This document shows, in pieces, positions 58,753 through 64,000 of a stretch of 64,000 nucleotides of DNA; within the stretch, counting starts at the first letter, position 1, and each line of letters starts with the position of its first letter. The notes beneath the pieces are model-generated. The model worked only from the letters and a program-made list of their open reading frames with translations, was not told where the DNA came from and ran no database searches. The DNA comes from an uncultured Eubacteriales bacterium (GTDB lineage Bacteria; Bacillota; Clostridia; Oscillospirales; Oscillospiraceae). The position numbers and the translations under genes were made by a program. The DNA lies in contig URHT01000004.1 of NCBI GenBank assembly GCA_900547745.1, positions 33,902 through 97,901 on the forward strand. Direction: 5' to 3'.

Positions 58753-60603
58753 ATGTATCAGGCCCTGTACCGCAAATACCGCCCCCGTACCTTTTCGGAG
58801 GTGGTGGGTCAGTCCCACATCACCGATACCCTCCAGCGTCAGGTGGCGGAGGGCCGCGTGGGCCACGCCTATCTTTTCACCGGCACCCGGGGTACCGGCA
58901 AGACCACCTGCGCCCGCATCCTCGCCAAGGCCGTCAACTGTGAGCGCCCCGTGGACGGCGCGCCCTGCTGCCAGTGCGACAGCTGCCGGGGCATCGACGC
59001 CGGCACGCTGCTGGATGTGACGGAGCTGGACGCCGCCTCCAACGGCAGCGTCAACGACGCCCGCACCCTGCGGGAGGAGGCGGTCTACCCCCCCTCCGTG
59101 CTGAAAAAGCGGGTGTACATCATCGACGAGGTGCACATGCTCTCCCGGGACGCCTTCAACGCTCTGCTGAAGATCATGGAGGAGCCGCCGGAGCATTTGC
59201 TGTTCATTCTGGCCACCACGGAGCTGCATAAGGTGCCCGCCACCATTCTCTCCCGCTGCCAGCGGTTCTCCTTCAAGCGCATCCTGCCCCGGGACATGGA
59301 GCAGCAGCTGCTGAAGATCGCGGCGGCGGAGGACATCGCCCTGACGGCGGACGGCGCGGAGATCCTGGCCCGCATGGCCAACGGCGCTCTCCGTGATGCC
59401 CTGAGCCTGCTGGATCAGTGCCGCGCCGTGGAGGGCAACATCGACAGCCGCACCGTGCTGGACACGCTGGGTCTGGCCGGCAGCACCCAGACGCTGCAGC
59501 TGATGCGCTGCCTGCTGGCCCGGAACGCAGCCGACGCGCTGGCGCTGTTTGACCGTCTCTATCGCGGCGGCAAGGACGTGGCCGCCCTGCTGGGCGAGCT
59601 CAGCGACTTAGCACGGGACATGACGGTGATGAAGGCTGCGCCGGAGGGCGGCGCCGCTCTGCTGTCAGGCGTCTACGACCGCAGGACCCTGACCGATCTG
59701 GGCCGCGATTTGCCCATGAGCCGGTTTCTGTACATGGCCGATACGCTGCAGGGCTGCTGCGCCGCGCTGGCGGACAGCATCCGTCCCCGCACGGCGGCGG
59801 AGCTGTGCCTGCTGAAGCTGTGCGACGAGAGCCTGTCCGGCGACCTCACCGCCTTTGACCGGCGGCTGGCCCGGCTGGAGCAGGCCGTGCAGCAGGGCGG
59901 CGTACCATCGCGTCCGGGTCCCGCCCCCCGGCGGGAGACGCCCCCGTCCCCGCCGGCTCACGAAGAACCCCCTCTGCCAGAGGAGCCGCCTCTGCCGGAG
60001 GAACCGCCCCTGCCGGAGCAGGCCGTCCGGGACTACGGCCTTCCGGAGGAGTCCCCCGACCGTCCCGCGCCCCGGCCGTCACCCCGTCCCGCGCCCCGGC
60101 CCCACAGCACCACCGCGCCCGCCGGCAGCGGCGATACCGCCGTGTGGCAGCGCCTGCTGGAGCAGTACAAGGGCCGCCTGCCGGTAAACGTCCGGGTCAT
60201 GCTGAACATGGTGTCCGGCGTGGTGGACGGCGACTGTCTCACCGTGCTGTGCCGGGACGACTTCACCCTGAAGCAGCTGGACAAGCCGGCGGTCACCGCC
60301 GTCCTGCGTGAGGTCACCTCCGCCGATCAGGGCCGCGCCATCCGCGTGGTGCTGGAGGTGGGACAGGCCCCGGCGGCCAAACGCCCCGCGCCGCCTGCGC
60401 CTGTGCCAAAACCGGCGCCGCAGCCGCCCCAGCCCGCACCCGCGCCGGAGGAGCCCCCGCTGCCGGAGGAACCGCCGGAACCGGCGTCCGCCGCCGATAC
60501 GCCCCCGTGGGTGGCTCCATCCCCCGCACCGGCCCCCGGCCCCGATAAAATGGACGAGCTGCTGCACAACGGCCAGCAGCTGGACAGCTTCCAGATCAAA
60601 TAA
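58753..60603 (+). CDS. dnaX: DNA polymerase III gamma/tau subunit
   Basis: A 616-residue DnaX. N-terminal YQALYRKYRPRTFSEVVGQ, Walker A GTRGTGKTT (44-52), zinc Cys cluster CCQCDSCRG, Walker B IIDEVHML, LLFILATTELHKVPATILSR sensor. Domain III follows, then Pro/Glu-rich linkers with near-perfect EEPPLP repeats (about 395-425 and 565-590) around a tau-like domain that starts DTAVWQRLLEQYKGRLPVNV. The start at 58753 has AGGAGG upstream; the open frame before it is SRP RNA. Clamp loader motor. Confidence 0.96.
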   Translation: MYQALYRKYRPRTFSEVVGQSHITDTLQRQVAEGRVGHAYLFTGTRGTGKTTCARILAKAVNCERPVDGAPCCQCDSCRGIDAGTLLDVTELDAASNGSVNDARTLREEAVYPPSVLKKRVYIIDEVHMLSRDAFNALLKIMEEPPEHLLFILATTELHKVPATILSRCQRFSFKRILPRDMEQQLLKIAAAEDIALTADGAEILARMANGALRDALSLLDQCRAVEGNIDSRTVLDTLGLAGSTQTLQLMRCLLARNAADALALFDRLYRGGKDVAALLGELSDLARDMTVMKAAPEGGAALLSGVYDRRTLTDLGRDLPMSRFLYMADTLQGCCAALADSIRPRTAAELCLLKLCDESLSGDLTAFDRRLARLEQAVQQGGVPSRPGPAPRRETPPSPPAHEEPPLPEEPPLPEEPPLPEQAVRDYGLPEESPDRPAPRPSPRPAPRPHSTTAPAGSGDTAVWQRLLEQYKGRLPVNVRVMLNMVSGVVDGDCLTVLCRDDFTLKQLDKPAVTAVLREVTSADQGRAIRVVLEVGQAPAAKRPAPPAPVPKPAPQPPQPAPAPEEPPLPEEPPEPASAADTPPWVAPSPAPAPGPDKMDELLHNGQQLDSFQIK

Positions 60604-60629
60604 AACCAACGACATAAAGGAGAACGAAC

Positions 60630-60995
60630 ATGGCAAAGGGATACAGCGCCCGCAAGGGCTTTTCCGGCGGAGCCGGCATGATGCAGCAGCAGGCCCAGAT
60701 GCAGCAGAAGCTGCTGAAGATGCAGCAGGAGATGAACAAGGCCCAGGAGGAAGTGGAGAACAGCTCCTTTACCGCCTCCGTGGGCGGCGGCGCGGTGACG
60801 GCGGTAGTCAGCGGCAAGAAGGAGCTGACCGCCCTGACCATCAAGCCCGACGTGGTGGATCCCGAGGACGTGGAGATGCTGCAGGATCTGGTGATCTCCG
60901 CCGTCAACGAGGCCCTGCGTCAGGCGGAGGACGCCATGAGCACCTCCATGAACGCCCTGACCGGCGGTCTGAACATCCCCGGTCTTGGCCTGTAA
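60630..60995 (+). CDS. YbaB/EbfC nucleoid-associated protein
   Basis: A 121-residue YbaB family DNA-binding protein: [20 protein letters not shown] coiled helix, [20 protein letters not shown], and the C-terminal helix. It normally sits between dnaX and recR. Here recR is not next; the gene is followed by a terminator and a converging gene. Gly/Met/Gln-rich N-terminus. Confidence 0.95.
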   Translation: MAKGYSARKGFSGGAGMMQQQAQMQQKLLKMQQEMNKAQEEVENSSFTASVGGGAVTAVVSGKKELTALTIKPDVVDPEDVEMLQDLVISAVNEALRQAEDAMSTSMNALTGGLNIPGLGL

Positions 60996-61004
60996 GACGT
61001 GCAG

Positions 61005-61039
61005 AAAAGTGCCCTGAAGCACAGCTTCAGGGCACTTTT
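61005..61039. terminator. Bidirectional terminator
   Basis: AAAAGTGCCCTGAAGC and its exact complement around ACA, T-runs both ways. Between ybaB and the converging DUF3810 gene. Confidence 0.92.
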
Positions 61040-62124
61040 TATGCGTCAAAATACGTCACCAGCAGGTCTGTCACCATGCCGTAGCTGCGGACGCCGTTGG
61101 CGTCCCCATTGGTCTTGAGGAACACGTCGTACACCGCCTCCGACGCCTGCGACACCGGCCCCCGGAACCGCGCCCAGTAGGCGCTGTCCGCCCACAGGTC
61201 GGCCCGCACCGTCTCCGGCAGCGTCTCCCGGATGGCAAGGCACCGCTCCGGATCGGCGCTGTACAGCGCGTTGGACAGATGCACATAGCCCTCCAGCCAC
61301 CCCGCGTAGCGGTAGGCCGGGTCGCTGCTGCGGGTGGCCGCCAGGATGCCCACGAAGTTGCACTCCTGCTCGGAGATGATACCCCGCTGGTGGGCCATCT
61401 CGTGGCATACCGTGGCAGGCAGATACGCCGACGGGCTGTCCATGTTCACGTTGGCCTCGCCGGTAAAGGGGAAGTAGAACCCGGTGAACCGCAGCACGCT
61501 GAGGACGGAGGAGCACCCGAAGGGCTTGACGCCCCCCGTCTCCATCCGCAGGAACGGGAACTCGTCGTAAAGCCCGTCGTAGGCGCTGCCCGCCCCGTCC
61601 AGCACGGCCTTTCTGTCCAGCCGGCACACGCCGTTTTCGTCCCGCGGCACACCGTCCGCCGCTGCGGACAGCTCCTCCGCGAAGTACACAGTCACCCGCT
61701 CCAGCGCCGCCGCCGGCACAGGCCGGGCGGTGATGCCGCTCTTATCCTGAAAGCTGTCGGTGCTGTAGGCCGCGCCCCACAGCAGGCAGAACCCCGCGTA
61801 CACCGTCAGGGCGGCGCACCCGGCGGTCAGCAGGAAGTCCGCCAGCACCGCCCCCCGGCGCGGGCCCGACACGAGCCGCCGCGCCGTGCAGGCCAGCCAG
61901 ATCACCGCCGCCCAGATACCCGTCAGGATCAGCACCTCGCCCACGGAGCCGTCGTAAAAGTCGCACAGCCGCGACACCCGCCGCATCACCGGGAAGATCA
62001 CGTCCCCGCACAGCCGGTTCATGGCGGCCCCATTGGCGCGCAGCGCGAAGTAGGCGGCGAAAAACAGCGCCAGCGCCGCCAGCCACCGAAGCAGCGGACG
62101 GCGCCGGGAGAGATACCCCCTCAC
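61039..62124 (-). CDS. DUF3810 zincin-like membrane protein
   Basis: A 361-residue protein. Two or three N-terminal helices (LLRWLAALALFFAAYFALRA, VLILTGIWAAVIWLAC, LLTAGCAALTVYAGFCLLWG), then a soluble domain with a HExxH zinc motif in TVCHEMAHQRGIISEQECNF and a preceding GFYFPFTGEANVN. DUF3810 proteins are putative peptidases of unknown role. The GTG at 62124 is used, overlapping the upstream TGA (GTGA); longer frames upstream shadow the thioesterase gene. Confidence 0.85.
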   Translation of the reverse strand: MRGYLSRRRPLLRWLAALALFFAAYFALRANGAAMNRLCGDVIFPVMRRVSRLCDFYDGSVGEVLILTGIWAAVIWLACTARRLVSGPRRGAVLADFLLTAGCAALTVYAGFCLLWGAAYSTDSFQDKSGITARPVPAAALERVTVYFAEELSAAADGVPRDENGVCRLDRKAVLDGAGSAYDGLYDEFPFLRMETGGVKPFGCSSVLSVLRFTGFYFPFTGEANVNMDSPSAYLPATVCHEMAHQRGIISEQECNFVGILAATRSSDPAYRYAGWLEGYVHLSNALYSADPERCLAIRETLPETVRADLWADSAYWARFRGPVSQASEAVYDVFLKTNGDANGVRSYGMVTDLLVTYFDA

Positions 62125-62543
62125 AGCGGCAGGGGGCGGCCCGTAAAGCTCATGACGCAGCTGGCCTGCACCACGGCCTTTCCCGTCTCGTCCGTGACCT
62201 CCGCCGAGCAGAAGGCCAGCTTGCCGCCCAGCCTGTCCACCCGCCCCACAGCGGTCAGGGTGCTGCCCGCCGCCGCGCCGGACAGATAGTCGATGTGGGC
62301 GTTCACCGTCACCACCATCTCCTGCCGCAGCGTCATGATGGCCATGCCCATGGCCACGTCGCACAGGGCGAACAGGATGCCGCCGTGGGCGCCGCCCCAG
62401 CGGTTCAGGCTGACCTCGCACATGGGCAGCACCACCGTGGCGGTGCCATCGGACAGATCAGCCGTGTACAGATGGTTGTGGGTGAGAAACGGCTCCTTGT
62501 TGTTGCCGAAGTCCAGCAGTATCTTCTTGAGTTCTTCAGTCAT
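62121..62543 (-). CDS. PaaI-family hotdog thioesterase
   Basis: A 140-residue hotdog protein. WGGAHGGILFALCDVAMGMA holds the active-site helix with the Gly/His and Asp, VNAHIDYLSGAAAGSTLTAV and TDETGKAVVQASCVMSF follow. Cleaves acyl-CoA thioesters; substrate unknown. The ATG at 62543 overlaps the 3' end of the AI-2E gene by eight bases. Confidence 0.9.
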   Translation of the reverse strand: MTEELKKILLDFGNNKEPFLTHNHLYTADLSDGTATVVLPMCEVSLNRWGGAHGGILFALCDVAMGMAIMTLRQEMVVTVNAHIDYLSGAAAGSTLTAVGRVDRLGGKLAFCSAEVTDETGKAVVQASCVMSFTGRPLPL

Positions 62544-63804
62544 GGTGCTCCTCCGATGCCGTCGCTTCCGGCGTATTGTCCGGTCCCGCCGTCCGGGCGC
62601 GCTCCACATAGGCGTAGGCCTCCGTGGGCATATCGCGATGGCGCAGCCGCCGGTTCAGCAGATACTTCACCAGCTCCTGCACACAGGCGAAGATGGGTAC
62701 GCCCAGGAACATACCCAGCACACCGCCGAAGCCGCCGCCCACCAAAATAGCCACGATGACCCAGAAGCTGGAGATGCCGGTGGCATCGCCCAGGATCTTC
62801 GGCCCCAGAATGTTGCCGTCAAACTGCTGGAGCACCACGATGAAGATCACAAAGAACAGGCACTGCTTGGGACTGACCAGCAGAATAAGAAAGGCCGAGG
62901 GGATAGCCCCCAGAAACGGCCCGAAAAACGGGATGACGTTGGTCACGCCCACCACCACGCTGACCAGCGGGGTATAGGGCATCTTCAGGATGGAGCACCC
63001 GATGAAGCACAGTGCGCCGATGATGAGAGAGTCCAGCAGCTTCCCCCGGACAAAGCCGGAGAAAATGCGGTCGACCTGCCGCGCACCGTGGATGACGGCA
63101 TTGGCCTTCTTCTCGTCCAGCACCGCGTATACCACCTTGCAGCAGCGGGCCAGACTTTTCTCCTTCATGGTCATCAGATAGATGGACACGATGATGCCCA
63201 CGATCAGGTCGGTAGCGAAGCTGACCACGCTCCAGATACCGTTCCAGATACCGCCGGTCAGGGTGCCCAGCGCCCCCTGTGCCCACGGCAGGATGTGATC
63301 CTTCAGCAGGGTCACGCCATCGCTGTAATACTTGGTCACAAAGTCCGCCACCCAGACGGCGATCTCATTCTCGCTGTCCAGCAGGCCGTCGGCCCAGTTG
63401 TACACCTTATAGTAATATGCCTCCGCGTTGTTGATGAGCATGGTCACGCTGTCCACCAGCTGGGGGATCAGCACACTCATCAGCAGATACACCAGCAGGA
63501 TGGCCACCGCCTCTGCCAGCAGGATGCTGGCAAACCGCAGGACGCCCGCCGCGTTTTTGACGTGCTTTCCGGGAAACGCCTTCTGCCACCCGGCGTGGAG
63601 CGCCCTCTCGATCCAGTTCATCACCGGTGTCAGCAGGTAGGCGATGGCGCAGCCGTACAGCACCGGTGCCAGCACGGAGAACAGCTTGTTCACAAAGTGC
63701 TGGAGCGTGCCGCCCATATAGAACGTGTCGTAAAACACCAGCACGGCGCAGACGGTGAGAAACGCCGTCAGCCCCCACTTTACATATTGTGTCCGCCGTT
63801 TCAT
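62536..63804 (-). CDS. AI-2E family transporter-like permease
   Basis: A 422-residue membrane protein with seven to eight helices. LVYLLMSVLIPQLVDSV, VSIYLMTMKEKSLARCCKVV, RIFSGFVRGKLLDSLIIGAL, and VTNVIPFFGPFLGAIPSAFL are typical. Members are proposed to move AI-2, Na+/H+ or other small solutes. I prefer the ATG at 63804 (AGGAG eight bases upstream); ATG 63810 is too near that site. Confidence 0.92.
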   Translation of the reverse strand: MKRRTQYVKWGLTAFLTVCAVLVFYDTFYMGGTLQHFVNKLFSVLAPVLYGCAIAYLLTPVMNWIERALHAGWQKAFPGKHVKNAAGVLRFASILLAEAVAILLVYLLMSVLIPQLVDSVTMLINNAEAYYYKVYNWADGLLDSENEIAVWVADFVTKYYSDGVTLLKDHILPWAQGALGTLTGGIWNGIWSVVSFATDLIVGIIVSIYLMTMKEKSLARCCKVVYAVLDEKKANAVIHGARQVDRIFSGFVRGKLLDSLIIGALCFIGCSILKMPYTPLVSVVVGVTNVIPFFGPFLGAIPSAFLILLVSPKQCLFFVIFIVVLQQFDGNILGPKILGDATGISSFWVIVAILVGGGFGGVLGMFLGVPIFACVQELVKYLLNRRLRHRDMPTEAYAYVERARTAGPDNTPEATASEEHHD

Positions 63805-63810
63805 CCGCAT

Positions 63811-64000
63811 CACTCCTTTGCCCTCTATCATAGTCGAAAGCCCCCGGTTTTGCAAGATTTTTTCTGCCAGCCTGCACCGCGCCCGTTTCCCGGTCATCGC
63901 CGCCGCGCTGCCTGTTGCAATTCCTCCCACACTATGGCATAATGATACCATCAGTTGACAAGGGCAAGCACGGTTTTGACGGGCAGAAATGCGCCCATAC
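63811..64000. other. Upstream region at window end
   Basis: No gene fits here. It should carry the promoter of the AI-2E operon; a TTGTCA at about 63956 (minus strand) is a candidate -35 box without a clear -10. Confidence 0.4.

Noticed and set aside
59104..59109. AAAAAG run in dnaX as a programmed frameshift site
   Set aside because: It lies in the ATPase domain, far before where tau/gamma frameshifting occurs, and has no suitable heptamer or stem.

Overview
This is a GC-rich window from a Firmicute, most likely a gut Clostridium-class bacterium of the Oscillospiraceae type. The basis is a PolC-derived gene, the order SRP RNA, dnaX, ybaB, WYL and COG0523 families, corrinoid methyl-transfer genes, and DUF6076/MobC/relaxase mobile elements. 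The assignment is made by family resemblance, not by a search.

Layout. 0-4.9 kb: an unrecognised protein with a C-terminal RNxxxH (HEPN-like) motif, a PolC relative that lacks the polymerase active site, a WYL regulator, a small XRE regulator, a hypothetical protein and a LURP-one-like protein. 5-12 kb: DegV, an OmpR/histidine-kinase pair, a gutted PfkB pseudogene beside an intact PfkB sugar kinase, and a hybrid histidine kinase translationally coupled to a periplasmic-type binding lipoprotein. 12.6-26.3 kb: the most interesting block, a co-directional operon of ten genes (nucleoside phosphorylase, RACo-like corrinoid activator, DUF2284 protein, homocysteine S-methyltransferase, corrinoid protein, BMP-type nucleoside ABC transporter of four genes, UroD-like methyltransferase). 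A divergent AraC/PocR-type regulator and a second unit (MtaA-like UroD protein plus CobW GTPase) complete it. Together they look like import of a methylated nucleoside, phosphorolysis, and corrinoid-dependent capture of its methyl group on homocysteine.

26.3-46.5 kb is an accessory region: a mosaic of gene fragments, a perfect 50-bp palindrome, the remnant of a Phd/Doc-like toxin-antitoxin pair, a type I-C CRISPR array (12 repeats, 11 spacers) with a complete cas3-5-8c-7-4-1-2 operon, then a decayed mobilisable element inserted at the 3' end of tRNA-Val(CAC). The element carries an ABC transporter with a beta-propeller-like lipoprotein, MobC, a relaxase and a broken xis/int. A second, twice-deleted copy of the same element lies in tandem with it, separated by a 46-bp tRNA 3'-end duplicate.

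46.5-64 kb is core-like: a tRNA operon (Met-Glu-Val), a lipoprotein, a His-rich COG0523 metal GTPase with a second CobW-like protein, FeoA, a DHHW protein with a partner lipoprotein, cytidine deaminase, a MarR-controlled heterodimeric ABC exporter, FeoB behind a structured leader with two identical terminator-like hairpins, SRP RNA, dnaX, ybaB, a DUF3810 zincin-like membrane protein, a hotdog thioesterase and an AI-2E family permease.
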